NCBI GenBank assembly: GCA_964629325.1
Contig: CAZVSC010000013.1
Coordinates: 1-58,118, forward strand
Length of the DNA: 58,118 nt
Source of the DNA: Eutrophocola sp964629325
Lineage (GTDB): Bacteria > Pseudomonadota > Gammaproteobacteria > Pseudomonadales > Pseudohongiellaceae
Direction of reading: 5' to 3'
How positions within the stretch are numbered: the stretch's first letter is position 1; every line of letters starts with the position of its first letter. The notes under the pieces were generated by a model. That model did not search any database and was not told where the DNA came from. It saw only the letters and a program-made list of their open reading frames with translations. The position numbers and the translations under genes are program-made. This document shows positions 39,603 to 48,886 of this stretch, piece after piece.

Positions 39603-41135
39603 ATGATTAACAAAGAAATTTTGATGGTTGCTGATGCCGTCTCCAATGAGAAAGGTGTCTCCAGGGATGTGATCTTTAGTGCCATAGAGTCTGCTTTGGC
39701 CTCCGCCACGAAGAAACGCTACGTGGACGAGGAAATCGACTGCGAGGTCATCATCGACCGAGATACAGGTGACTACGAAACTTACCGTATATGGACCGTT
39801 GTTCCCGATGATGAACTGGCCCTGCTGGGCTCCCAGTTCACCATCGAGGAAGCCCACGAAAAGGATACGAACCTTGGTCCGGGTGATGTCTATCGTGAAA
39901 AAATCGATAACGTGGAGTTCGGCCGTATCGCTGCGCAGACTGCCAAGCAGGTCATCGTGCAGAAGGTTCGTGAGGCGGAGCGTGAAATCGTGGTTGCCGA
40001 ATACAACGATAAGGTCGGCCATCTGGTCTCCGGTACCGTCAAGAAAGTCACTCGCGACAATGTCATCGTCGATCTCGGCAATAATGCCGAAGGCCTGTTG
40101 CCCCGCGAGAACCTGATTCCCCGTGAAACCTTCCGTATCAACGATCGCCTGCGTGCGCTCCTGCTGGAAGTGCGTACCGAGCTGCGCGGCCCCCAGCTCC
40201 TGCTGAGCCGCACGGCACCGGAAATGCTGGTGGAACTGTTCAAGATCGAAGTGCCGGAAATATCCGAGGAAATCATTGAGATCAAGGCAGCGGCCAGGGA
40301 TCCCGGTTCGCGAGCCAAGCTTGCCGTCAAAACCAACGACGGCCGCATCGATCCTGTCGGCGCCTGTGTCGGTATGCGCGGTTCACGCGTCCAGGTGGTC
40401 TCCAATGAGCTCGCCAACGAACGCATCGACATCATCCTGTGGGATGACAATCCCGCCCAGCTGGTGATCAATGCCATGGCTCCTGCCGAAGTGGCCTCCA
40501 TCGTGGTCGATGAAGACACCCACACCATGGATGTGGCCGTCGCCGAGGAAAACCTGGCGCAGGCCATCGGCCGCAACGGCCAGAACGTGCGTCTGTCCAG
40601 CGAACTCACCGGCTGGACCATCAACGTGATGAGCGAGGAAAGCGCTGCCGAAAAACTGCAGACGGAATCAGCCGGTACCATCAAGACGTTCATGGACAGC
40701 CTGGATGTGGACGAGGATGTGGCGGAAATCCTGGTTCAGGAGGGTTTTACCACACTGGAAGAAATCGCCTATGTGCCGCTGGAAGAAATATCCCAGATCC
40801 AGGATTTCGACGAGGAAATCGCCAACGAGCTGCGTGCGAGGGCCAAGGATGCCTTGCTGACCAGGGCTATAGCCTCTGAAGAGGATATCAATAAGGCCGG
40901 TATCAAGGACGACCTCCTGAACATGGAAGGCGTCGACAACGAACTGGCGCTGGCGCTGTCCGGCATCGGCGTGCTTTCCATGGAAGATCTTGCCGAGCAG
41001 TCCATCGATGAACTGATGGTGATCGAAGGCATGGATGAAGAACGTGCGGGTCAGCTCATCATGACCGCCAGGGCGCCCTGGTTCGCCGACGAAGTCGAAG
41101 AAGACGCTGCCGAGAATTCAGCGGAACAATCCTGA
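39603..41135 (+). CDS. nusA: Transcription termination/antitermination factor NusA
   Basis: A 510-residue protein. It has an N-terminal RNA polymerase-binding domain (1-125), S1 (GHLVSGTVKKVTRDNVIVDLGNNAEGLLPRENLI), and tandem KH domains (VGACVGMRGSRVQVVSNEL, ENLAQAIGRNGQNVRLSSELTGW). Two C-terminal helix-hairpin acidic repeats end it (ILVQEGFTTLEEIAYVPLEEI and ALSGIGVLSMEDLAEQSIDEL). It controls pausing, Rho termination and rRNA antitermination at boxA, like the one at 57850-57860. Confidence 0.98.
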   Translation: MINKEILMVADAVSNEKGVSRDVIFSAIESALASATKKRYVDEEIDCEVIIDRDTGDYETYRIWTVVPDDELALLGSQFTIEEAHEKDTNLGPGDVYREKIDNVEFGRIAAQTAKQVIVQKVREAEREIVVAEYNDKVGHLVSGTVKKVTRDNVIVDLGNNAEGLLPRENLIPRETFRINDRLRALLLEVRTELRGPQLLLSRTAPEMLVELFKIEVPEISEEIIEIKAAARDPGSRAKLAVKTNDGRIDPVGACVGMRGSRVQVVSNELANERIDIILWDDNPAQLVINAMAPAEVASIVVDEDTHTMDVAVAEENLAQAIGRNGQNVRLSSELTGWTINVMSEESAAEKLQTESAGTIKTFMDSLDVDEDVAEILVQEGFTTLEEIAYVPLEEISQIQDFDEEIANELRARAKDALLTRAIASEEDINKAGIKDDLLNMEGVDNELALALSGIGVLSMEDLAEQSIDELMVIEGMDEERAGQLIMTARAPWFADEVEEDAAENSAEQS

Positions 41136-41197
41136 TAAGGGAATATCCGGGAATATAAGGGTGAGCAGCACTCAAGCAGCAATATCGGGAGAGTTGA

Positions 41198-43714
41198 ATG
41201 TCAGACGTAACAATCAGTGAACTGGCCAAAATGGTCGGCGTACCTGTAGACCGTTTACTTGAACAGGTCAAGGATGCCGGTCTGCCCCAGAAAAAAGCGG
41301 ACGACACGATCACCAATGATGAGCGCACCACTTTGCTGATGTCACTGAAGAGCAAGCATGGCGAGGATACTTCCGGTGGCGCCACACCGCGTCGCATAAC
41401 CCTGAAACGCAAAACCGTCGAAACGCTCAAGACCTCCGATAACCAGGGCCGCAGCAAAGCGGTCAACGTGGAAGTACGCCGTAAACGCACCTACGTGAAA
41501 CGTAGTGTCGAAGAGGCCCAGCTCGAAGCCGAACGCAAAGAAGCGGAGCGCCTGGCCAAGGAAGCAAAGGAAAAAGCGGAGCAGGAAGCCCGGGAAAAGG
41601 CAAAGCAGGCCGAGACCAGCAAGGTGGCTGCCGAGGATCCCACGGCTAAATCCACTGTCAGCCTCAAACGCGAACCGGTAGAAGTACCCGTCGAGGATAA
41701 ATCAGAAGTCCGTCGCGATCACAAGAAAGGAGCCGTCCGCAAGGATACCCAGCGTGAAGAGGAGCCCGGTGAAAAGAAAAAGAGCGGGCTGCGTCGTCGT
41801 GACCAGGACGATGACAAGAAATTCCAGCCTATCCGCTCCACGGATGACTTCATCCTGGACGAGGAAGAGGAATTTGATGATGCCTCGCGCCGCAGGGGCC
41901 GCCGCAAGCTGAGCCAGGGGCAGAAGCAGCACAAATTCGAAAAACCGACCGAATTCATTTCCCGCGAGATCGAAGTGCCGGAAGCTATCACAGTCGGCGA
42001 CCTGGCCCAGCGCATGTCGCTGAAAAGCGGCGAACTCATCAAGAGCCTGATGAACATGGGTGTCATGGCCACTCTGAACCATGTTCTGGACCAGGATACT
42101 TCGGTCCTTCTGGTGGAAGAACTCGGCCACAAGGCAAAAACCGTTTCCGATGACGCTCTCGAGGAAAGCCTGGCGGAATCCGTCAAGTACGAGGGTGAGG
42201 AAGTTTCCAGGGCACCCGTTGTCACCGTGATGGGCCATGTCGACCACGGCAAGACATCCTTGCTCGACTATATTCGCAAGACCGCCGTTACCGAGGGTGA
42301 GGCCGGCGGAATTACCCAGCATATCGGTGCCTACCATGTGAACACCGACCACGGAATGATCACCTTCCTCGATACGCCGGGCCATGCCGCATTCAGCGCC
42401 ATGCGTTCACGCGGTGCCCAGGCGACGGATATCGTCATCCTGGTAGTAGCCGGTGATGACGGTGTGAAACCGCAGACCGAGGAAGCCGTCAATCATGCAC
42501 AGGCCGCCGAAGTTCCCATCGTCGTCGCCATCAACAAAATGGACAAGGATGGTGTCGACCCCGATCGCGTCAAGAATGAACTCGCTGCCAAGGGCTTGAC
42601 CCCGGAAGCGTGGGGGGGTGATACCCAGTTCATCGAGGTCTCTGCCCATACCGGCAAGGGGATCAAGGAACTGCTGGACGCCGTGCTGCTGCAGTCAGAA
42701 CTGCTGGAGCTGAAGGCGATCAAGGATTGCCCGGCGAAGGGTGTGGTCATCGAGTCCCGTCTCGACAAGGGTCGCGGCCCGGTTGCCACCGTTCTGGTAC
42801 AGAACGGCACCCTGGAATTGTCCGATATCATCCTGGCCGGTCATGAGTATGGCAAGGTGAGGGCGATGATCGATGAAAACGGCGCCCAGGTGAAATCAGC
42901 CGGCCCGTCCATTCCCGTCGAGATTCTTGGACTTAACGGAACACCCGATGCCGGTGATGAGTTCATCGTTGTCCAGGACGAAAAACGTGCCAGGGAAGTC
43001 GCCGATTTCAGGCTGCACAAATACCGCGAGACACAGGTTGCCAAGCAGCAGGCGGCAAAAATGGAAAGCATGTTTGCCACCATGGGTGTCGACGAAAAAC
43101 AGGTGCTCAATGTGGTGCTCAAGACTGACGTGAGGGGCTCACTGGAAGCCATCTCTTCGGCCTTGCTGGGTCTTGGCAATGATGAAGTTTCCGTGGCCCT
43201 GATTTCTTCCGGCGTCGGCGGAATATCCGAAACCGATGTGCAGCTGGCGCATACATCCAGGGCGACCATCATCGGCTTCAACGTGCGTGCCGACAAGACG
43301 GCCAAGACACTGGCGGAAAACGAGGCCGTGGAAATCCGCTACTACAGCGTCATCTACGACCTCATCGACGACGTCAAGGCGGTGATGAGCGGCATGCTGG
43401 CACCGGAACTGCAGGAGGAAATCCTGGGAGTTGCCGAAGTGCGTGATATTTTCATGTCGCCGAAGTACGGCTCCATTGCCGGCAGCATGGTGATCGAAGG
43501 CACGGTGTACCGGCACAAACCGATCCGCGTGCTGCGCGACAACGTGGTCATCTACGAGGGCCAGCTCGAATCCCTGCGCCGCTTCAAGGAAGAAGCCAGT
43601 GAAGTCAGGAATGGCATGGAATGCGGTATTGGTGTGAAGAACTACACCGACGTTCGTGTTGGTGACAAGATCGAAGTCTTCGAGCGCAAGGAAGTCGCCA
43701 GGACACTTGCATAG
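41198..43714 (+). CDS. infB: Translation initiation factor IF-2
   Basis: An 838-residue protein. N-terminal IF2_N module (MSDVTISELAKMVGVPVDRLLEQVKDAGL), then a highly charged Glu/Lys linker (about 90-240) and a second IF2_N helix module. The GTPase domain has G1 GHVDHGKT (346-353), G3 DTPGHAAF and G4 NKMDKDG. Domains II-IV end in the fMet-tRNA-binding C2 region (GSMVIEGTVYRHKPIRVLRDNVVIYEG). It brings initiator tRNA to the 30S subunit. GGGAGAGTTG precedes the ATG. Confidence 0.98.
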   Translation: MSDVTISELAKMVGVPVDRLLEQVKDAGLPQKKADDTITNDERTTLLMSLKSKHGEDTSGGATPRRITLKRKTVETLKTSDNQGRSKAVNVEVRRKRTYVKRSVEEAQLEAERKEAERLAKEAKEKAEQEAREKAKQAETSKVAAEDPTAKSTVSLKREPVEVPVEDKSEVRRDHKKGAVRKDTQREEEPGEKKKSGLRRRDQDDDKKFQPIRSTDDFILDEEEEFDDASRRRGRRKLSQGQKQHKFEKPTEFISREIEVPEAITVGDLAQRMSLKSGELIKSLMNMGVMATLNHVLDQDTSVLLVEELGHKAKTVSDDALEESLAESVKYEGEEVSRAPVVTVMGHVDHGKTSLLDYIRKTAVTEGEAGGITQHIGAYHVNTDHGMITFLDTPGHAAFSAMRSRGAQATDIVILVVAGDDGVKPQTEEAVNHAQAAEVPIVVAINKMDKDGVDPDRVKNELAAKGLTPEAWGGDTQFIEVSAHTGKGIKELLDAVLLQSELLELKAIKDCPAKGVVIESRLDKGRGPVATVLVQNGTLELSDIILAGHEYGKVRAMIDENGAQVKSAGPSIPVEILGLNGTPDAGDEFIVVQDEKRAREVADFRLHKYRETQVAKQQAAKMESMFATMGVDEKQVLNVVLKTDVRGSLEAISSALLGLGNDEVSVALISSGVGGISETDVQLAHTSRATIIGFNVRADKTAKTLAENEAVEIRYYSVIYDLIDDVKAVMSGMLAPELQEEILGVAEVRDIFMSPKYGSIAGSMVIEGTVYRHKPIRVLRDNVVIYEGQLESLRRFKEEASEVRNGMECGIGVKNYTDVRVGDKIEVFERKEVARTLA

Positions 43715-43729
43715 CAAGCACGAACTGAT

Positions 43730-44125
43730 ATGGCCAGAGTCTCAAGCAGGGTGGACAAGGTTGCCGACCTCCTGAAAAAGGAAATCGCCCTGCTGATCCA
43801 GAATGAAGTACGGGACCCCCGTGTGGGCATGGCTTCAGTGACCGGAGTCAGGGTCAGCAAGGACCTGAGCTATGCCAACGTCTACGTGACCCTGCTGGGC
43901 AAGTCCGGCGCGAAGGAGGCCGAAGAGGGTGTTGCCGCACTCAACAAGGCCGCCGGTTTCCTGCGTACCCTGCTGTCGAAGAACATCAGCCTGCGCACTA
44001 CGCCGCGCCTCAAGTTCATCTACGATGACTCCCTGGTCCGGGGTCAGTACCTTACCAGCCTGATCGATGAAGCCCTTGCCCGCGATGAGCGTGATCATCA
44101 TCTCGATGATGACGGCGAGTCGTGA
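43730..44125 (+). CDS. rbfA: Ribosome-binding factor RbfA
   Basis: A 131-residue KH-type protein (RVDKVADLLKKEIALLIQNEVRDPRVGMASVTGVRVSKDLSYANVYVTLLG, LRTTPRLKFIYDDSL) with an acidic, His-rich C-terminus. It is needed for 16S 5'-end processing and cold adaptation. It lies 15 bases after infB and 27 before truB, in the usual operon order. Confidence 0.97.
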   Translation: MARVSSRVDKVADLLKKEIALLIQNEVRDPRVGMASVTGVRVSKDLSYANVYVTLLGKSGAKEAEEGVAALNKAAGFLRTLLSKNISLRTTPRLKFIYDDSLVRGQYLTSLIDEALARDERDHHLDDDGES

Positions 44126-44152
44126 CCCGCTTACAGGATACTGTTGATTCCA

Positions 44153-45064
44153 ATGGCAAGGCGAGCGCGGGGCAGGGACATCACGGGTATCATCGTCCTC
44201 GACAAACCCATCGGTGAATCCTCCAACCGCAGCCTGCAGCGGGTAAAGCGCCTGTTCAATGCCGCCAAGGCCGGGCATACAGGAAGTCTTGATCCCCTGG
44301 CCACCGGTGTATTGCCCCTCTGCCTCGGTGAGGCCACGAAGCTGTCCCAGTTCCTGCTCGATGCAGACAAGCGCTACAGGACCACGGTCAGGCTCGGTGT
44401 GAAAACCGCCAGCGGGGATTCCCAGTCAGAAGTCCTTGATACCCGGCCAGTGAATGTGTCCAGGAAGCAGGTCGAGGATTGCCTCGAGCAGTTTCGGGGG
44501 ACAATCGTCCAGGTGCCCTCCATGTATTCCGCACTCAAGCACCAGGGCGTGCCGCTTTACAAAATCGCGCGCAAGGGTGGGGAAGTGGTGCGCAAGGAAC
44601 GGGAGGTGACGGTATTTGCGCTGGAATTGCTGGACTTTCGTGGAGATGAGGTCGACCTCGACATTCGCTGTTCGAAAGGGACCTATATCCGGACCATAGC
44701 CGATGATCTGGGGGATGCCCTCGGGACAGGCGGTCATGTGACCGCCCTGCGCAGGTTGCAATCCGGGCCTTTCCTGGAATCCGATGCCGTCACCATTGAC
44801 CAGCTGGAGCTGGCCGCCGCAACAGGCGGCCCGGAAAACCTCGATCAATTCCTCATGCCCGCTGATCTCGCCGTGGAACACCTGCCCAGGACGGTTATGC
44901 CCGCAGCTACCGCTGATTTCGTGCGGCAGGGCCAGGCGGTCATAGTCAATGGCCTGCCGCGTACAGGCCAGGTAAGGATGTATGATGAGAAGGGCTTTTT
45001 CGGCATCGGGAAGATGCTGGACGACGGTCGGGTGACCCCGGCACGATTACTGAAAACTCCTTGA
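44153..45064 (+). CDS. truB: tRNA pseudouridine-55 synthase TruB
   Basis: A 303-residue enzyme that makes pseudouridine 55 in the T loop. The catalytic aspartate is Asp47 in GHTGSLDPLATG; other motifs are GIIVLDKPIGESSN, PSMYSALKHQGVPLY and RCSKGTYIRTIADDLG. A small C-terminal PUA-like domain ends it. The ATG at 44153 gives the family N-terminus; a TTG nine bases earlier has a better-spaced AGGATA and is a real alternative. Confidence 0.96.
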   Translation: MARRARGRDITGIIVLDKPIGESSNRSLQRVKRLFNAAKAGHTGSLDPLATGVLPLCLGEATKLSQFLLDADKRYRTTVRLGVKTASGDSQSEVLDTRPVNVSRKQVEDCLEQFRGTIVQVPSMYSALKHQGVPLYKIARKGGEVVRKEREVTVFALELLDFRGDEVDLDIRCSKGTYIRTIADDLGDALGTGGHVTALRRLQSGPFLESDAVTIDQLELAAATGGPENLDQFLMPADLAVEHLPRTVMPAATADFVRQGQAVIVNGLPRTGQVRMYDEKGFFGIGKMLDDGRVTPARLLKTP

Positions 45065-45272
45065 AATTCACGGTATTGCCTTTAAATTCAGGTGCCTGAA
45101 AGACTGTATCACCGGGGAGTTCTATGCTATTGTACGCACCCCTTGCAATCGGAGGCAGTTGATTCCGGGGCAGGGACCGCAAGGAGCATCTCAGGTAACT
45201 ATAAATATGCATGGTTATTCTGAATGAAACGGACGTTCGACTTTTTAACGCATATTCACAGGAGTAAAACCC

Positions 45273-45542
45273 ATGGCCTTATCTGCCGAGCAGAAAGCTG
45301 AGATCGTCAGGGAATATGCCTTGACCGAGGGCGACACAGGTTCCCCGGAAGTCCAGGTAGCATTGCTGACAAACAACATCAATCACCTGCAAGACCACTT
45401 CAAAGAGCACAATCAGGACCATCATTCCCGTCGCGGCCTAATCCGCATGGTGAATACCCGTCGCAAGCTGCTCGATTACCTGAAAAGAAAAGATGTTGAC
45501 CGCTATACATCGCTGATCAAGCGACTTGGTCTGCGTCGTTAA
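45273..45542 (+). CDS. rpsO: 30S ribosomal protein S15
   Basis: The standard 89-residue S15 (ALSAEQKAEIVREYALTEGDTGSPEVQVALLTNNINHLQDHFKEHNQDHHSRRGLIRMVNTRRKLLDYLKRKD). It binds 16S rRNA helices 20-22 early in assembly. CAGGAG precedes the ATG. The 208-base gap after truB has an inverted TTCAGG-TG-CCTGAA (45087-45100) and AT-rich stretches, but I could not fix a promoter. E. coli S15 represses its own translation through a leader pseudoknot; such a structure cannot be judged by eye here. Confidence 0.99.
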   Translation: MALSAEQKAEIVREYALTEGDTGSPEVQVALLTNNINHLQDHFKEHNQDHHSRRGLIRMVNTRRKLLDYLKRKDVDRYTSLIKRLGLRR

Positions 45543-45590
45543 TCAGGAGCCTGACATCAGTTTCCCTGGAATCTTGTAAGGGCTCCACAG

Positions 45591-45628
45591 CCTGGCCGGC
45601 ATTGGGCTGGCCAGGTTAGACCGTTTTT
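45591..45628 (+). terminator. Hairpin between rpsO and pnp
   Basis: CCTGGCC/GGCCAGG (45591-45597 with 45609-45615), extended inward by GGC/GCT, followed after eight bases by TTTTT. It is probably the partial terminator that separates rpsO from pnp, as in E. coli. Confidence 0.6.
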
Positions 45629-45630
45629 GG

Positions 45631-45654
45631 AAAAGTAGAGTAAAAAGTAGAGTA
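45631..45654 (+). repeat. Exact 12-bp tandem duplication before pnp
   Basis: AAAAGTAGAGTA occurs twice head to tail, ending seven bases before the pnp ATG. It lies where the ribosome binding site should be and repeats the only purine-rich element (GTAGAG). Confidence 0.85.
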
Positions 45655-45661
45655 AATAGTT

Positions 45662-47773
45662 ATGTTTAATCCAGTAAGGAAAGAATTCAAATATGGCAAC
45701 GACACCGTAATCCTGGAAACAGGCAAGGTTGCCCGCCAGGCTACCGGCGCGGTAATTGTCACCATCCAGAACACCGTTGTACTCGCCACTGTCGTAGGAA
45801 GAAAGACTGCATCACCAGACCAGGACTTCTTCCCACTGACCGTCAACTACCAGGAAAAGACCTATGCTGCCGGCAAGATCCCCGGCGGTTTTTTCAAGCG
45901 GGAAGGCCGACCGACAGAAAAGGAAACGTTGACTTCACGCCTGATTGACAGGCCGATTCGTCCGCTGTTCCCGAAAGGGTTCATGAATGAAGTACAGGTG
46001 ATCCTCACGGTCCTGTCTTCAGACAAGCACATCGACCCTGATATTGCCGCCATGATCGGTGCCTCGGCGGCGCTGGCCATTTCCGGAATCCCATTTGCCG
46101 GCCCCATCGGTGCCGCACGTGTCGGTTACAACAATACCGACGGTTACCTGTTGAATCCGACCAATACAGTGCTGGAAACTTCCGACCTCGACATGGTCGT
46201 GGCAGGTACCGAGTCCGCCGTGCTGATGGTGGAATCCGAAGCCAAGGAGCTCAACGAAGACCTGATGCTGGGGGCAGTACTGTTTGCGCACCAGGAAATG
46301 CAGGTTGTAATCCAGGCTATCAAGGAATTCCAGGCCGAGGCTGGCAAGCCCGCCTGGGAATGGACGCCGCCGGCAACCAATGACGTGCTTTCAGACGCCA
46401 TCAGTGGCGCCTTTGCCGAAGGCATCAAGGCAGCCTACCAGATATCCGACAAGATGCAGCGTCAGGACACGCTGGCTGATCTGCGCGACCAGGCCGTTGC
46501 CCAGTTCGCCAACGAAGCAGCCGAGCCGCCTGTCACGGGTAAGGAAATACAGGGAATTTTCGGCAAGCTGGAAAAACATATTGTTCGCCAGAACATTATT
46601 GCTGGCCAGCCGCGCATTGATGGCCGCGACACGAAAACGGTCCGTCCGATCATCGTGGAAACCGGCGTGCTGCAAAAAACTCATGGCTCTGCGCTGTTTA
46701 CCCGTGGTGAAACCCAGGCACTGGTCGTTGCGACCCTGGGTGCCCTGCGTGACGCACAGATCATCGAAGACCTGGGTGGCACCCGCAAGGACCACTTCAT
46801 GCTGCACTACAACTTCCCGCCCTTCAGCGTCGGCGAAACCGGTTTCATGAGCGGCCCGAAACGCCGCGAAATCGGCCATGGCCGCCTGGCCCGTCGGGGT
46901 GTCGCAGCAGTGCTGCCGACCGAGGATGAATTCCCGTATGCCATTCGCGTGGTATCAGAAATCACCGAATCCAACGGTTCCAGCTCCATGGCTTCCGTCT
47001 GTGGTACGTCACTGGCCCTGATGGATGCCGGTGTGCCCGTCAAGGCACCGGTTGCCGGTATTGCCATGGGTCTGATCAAGGAAGACAACGGTGTTGCCGT
47101 TTTGACCGACATCCTGGGTGACGAAGACCACCTGGGCGACATGGACTTCAAGGTGGCCGGTTCCGCCAACGGCGTGACCGCGCTGCAGATGGATATCAAG
47201 ATCCAGGGTATTACCGAGGAGATCATGGAAACTGCGCTGGAGCAGGCCTACAACGCCAGGATGCATATCCTCGGCGAAATGAACAAGGTCATCTCTGCAC
47301 CGGGTGAAATTTCCCAGTACGCGCCTTCCATGGCCAACCTGAAGATCCACCCCGACAAGATCCGCGACGTCATCGGCAAGGGTGGAGCGGTCATTCGCTC
47401 TATCACCGAGGAAACCGGTGCTTCCATCGATATCGATGATGACGGCAATGTCAGGATCTACGGCGAAGACGCTACGTCGCGTGACGCTGCCGTTGCGCGC
47501 GTCCAGGAGATCACCGCCGAAGCCGAGATCGGTAAGGTATATAAAGGCATCGTTTCCAAGATCGTGGATTTTGGTGCCTTCATTACCATCCTGCCCGGCA
47601 AGGACGGCCTCGTGCACATTTCCCAGATTGCGCAGGAGCGCGTGGAAAATGTTCATGACTTCCTGAAGGAAAAACAGGAAGTTGTGGTCAAGGTTCTGAA
47701 GATCGATGATCGCGGCAAGATCAGCCTGACCATGAAGGATGTGACTGACGAGGACAAAGACTCGGTCGCATAA
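45662..47773 (+). CDS. pnp: Polynucleotide phosphorylase PNPase
   Basis: A 703-residue 3'-5' phosphorolytic exoribonuclease. Two RNase PH domains flank a helical linker; the second carries FNFPPFSVGETGFMSGPKRREIGHGRLARRGV-type residues and DEDHLGDMDFKVAGS. A KH domain (IRDVIGKGGAVIRSITEETGASIDI) and an S1 domain (IGKVYKGIVSKIVDFGAFITILPGKDGLVHISQIA) follow. It degrades mRNA in the RNase E degradosome. No strong ribosome site is seen apart from the duplicated GTAGAG. Confidence 0.98.
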   Translation: MFNPVRKEFKYGNDTVILETGKVARQATGAVIVTIQNTVVLATVVGRKTASPDQDFFPLTVNYQEKTYAAGKIPGGFFKREGRPTEKETLTSRLIDRPIRPLFPKGFMNEVQVILTVLSSDKHIDPDIAAMIGASAALAISGIPFAGPIGAARVGYNNTDGYLLNPTNTVLETSDLDMVVAGTESAVLMVESEAKELNEDLMLGAVLFAHQEMQVVIQAIKEFQAEAGKPAWEWTPPATNDVLSDAISGAFAEGIKAAYQISDKMQRQDTLADLRDQAVAQFANEAAEPPVTGKEIQGIFGKLEKHIVRQNIIAGQPRIDGRDTKTVRPIIVETGVLQKTHGSALFTRGETQALVVATLGALRDAQIIEDLGGTRKDHFMLHYNFPPFSVGETGFMSGPKRREIGHGRLARRGVAAVLPTEDEFPYAIRVVSEITESNGSSSMASVCGTSLALMDAGVPVKAPVAGIAMGLIKEDNGVAVLTDILGDEDHLGDMDFKVAGSANGVTALQMDIKIQGITEEIMETALEQAYNARMHILGEMNKVISAPGEISQYAPSMANLKIHPDKIRDVIGKGGAVIRSITEETGASIDIDDDGNVRIYGEDATSRDAAVARVQEITAEAEIGKVYKGIVSKIVDFGAFITILPGKDGLVHISQIAQERVENVHDFLKEKQEVVVKVLKIDDRGKISLTMKDVTDEDKDSVA

Positions 47774-47789
47774 CCAGCATAGCAAGCAT

Positions 47790-47825
47790 AAAAAAGCCGG
47801 TGTCGCGAAGCGCACCGGCTTTTTT
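47790..47825. terminator. Bidirectional terminator between pnp and the PfkB kinase gene
   Basis: AAAAAAGCCGGTG paired with CACCGGCTTTTTT, with an inner CGC-GAA-GCG stem-loop. A and T tracts on both sides serve the convergent genes. Confidence 0.93.
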
Positions 47826-47847
47826 GTTGCCTGGAAAAAGGCGGATC

Positions 47848-48849
47848 TTACTTGATGATCTGTGCCTTGATCTTCTGGTGGGCATCAAAGGGCAGGCGGG
47901 GACCGAAACTGCTTACGGTAGTCGCTGCAGCGAGGCTGGCAAGATTGCCGGCGGTTTCGAAGTTATGACCTGCTGACACCGCATAGAGGAATGCCCCCGC
48001 GAACATGTCGCCGGCACCATTGCTGTCCACGGCTTTCACCTTGTGCGGAGCGATGCTGATGTGCTTTTCGCCGTCAAACAGCTGCGCACCTTTTGAACCG
48101 CAGGTAACCACGATCTGTTTGGCGATGCTCTTCAGGTCTTCGATGGCCTCCTCCACAGTTTCCTTGCCGGACCATTCCTTTGCTTCCACGTCGTTGGCAA
48201 ACAGCAGGTCGACGCCGTCACCGATCATTTCCTGCAGGCCGCCGCGGAAAAACTGCACCATTGCCGGGTCTGACAGGGTGATGGATGTTTTAACGCCATG
48301 CTGTTCGGCAATTTCACGGGCATAGACTGAAGCGGCACGACCGGTGTCCGAGGTGACCTGGTAACCTTCCAGGTAGAGATATTCCGAATCCTTCAGGGCT
48401 TCCACGTCGATCTCGTTTTTTGAGAGGGTTTCGGAAATGCCGAGGAAGCTGAGCATGGTCCTTTCGGTGTCGGGGCTGACCATCACCAGGCATTTGCCGG
48501 TGACTCCGGCGCCCCGGTTGTGGTTGTCCAGGTTGGTATGAATGTTGTGATGGCCAAGCTGCTCCAGGTAGAAGTTTCCGGCTTCATCGTCGGCCACCTT
48601 GCAGGAGAAAAATGCATTGCCACCGAACTGTGATATGGCATAGATGGAGTTTGCTGCCGAGCCGCCGCCCGCGCGTGTTTTCAGGCCAAACCTGTCAAGC
48701 AGGCGCTTCTCCAGGGTGGACTGGGATTCACCATCCACCAGGGTCATGATGCCCTTCTGGATGCTTTCATGCTGGAAAAAACTGTCTTCGACTTCGAATT
48801 CCTGGTCGACCAGCGCGGCGCCAATGCCATAGACGTGATACTTCTTCAT
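47848..48849 (-). CDS. PfkB-family carbohydrate/nucleoside kinase (adenosine kinase-like)
   Basis: A 333-residue ribokinase-fold enzyme. The N-terminus is MKKYHVYGIGAALVDQEFEV, the sugar-binding motif GGGSAANSIYAISQFGG, and the anion-hole/catalytic motif DSNGAGDMFAGAFLYAVSAG carries the base Asp. It resembles proteins labelled adenosine kinase in Pseudomonas, but the substrate may be another nucleoside or sugar. ATG 48849 has AAAGGGA upstream; a frame to 48918 would run into the hemL 3' end. It is last of the hemJ-hemL-kinase run on the minus strand. Confidence 0.88.
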   Translation of the reverse strand: MKKYHVYGIGAALVDQEFEVEDSFFQHESIQKGIMTLVDGESQSTLEKRLLDRFGLKTRAGGGSAANSIYAISQFGGNAFFSCKVADDEAGNFYLEQLGHHNIHTNLDNHNRGAGVTGKCLVMVSPDTERTMLSFLGISETLSKNEIDVEALKDSEYLYLEGYQVTSDTGRAASVYAREIAEQHGVKTSITLSDPAMVQFFRGGLQEMIGDGVDLLFANDVEAKEWSGKETVEEAIEDLKSIAKQIVVTCGSKGAQLFDGEKHISIAPHKVKAVDSNGAGDMFAGAFLYAVSAGHNFETAGNLASLAAATTVSSFGPRLPFDAHQKIKAQIIK

Positions 48850-48886
48850 AGTGGTTCCCTTTCTTGTAGTTTGCTGTTCTTGAATC

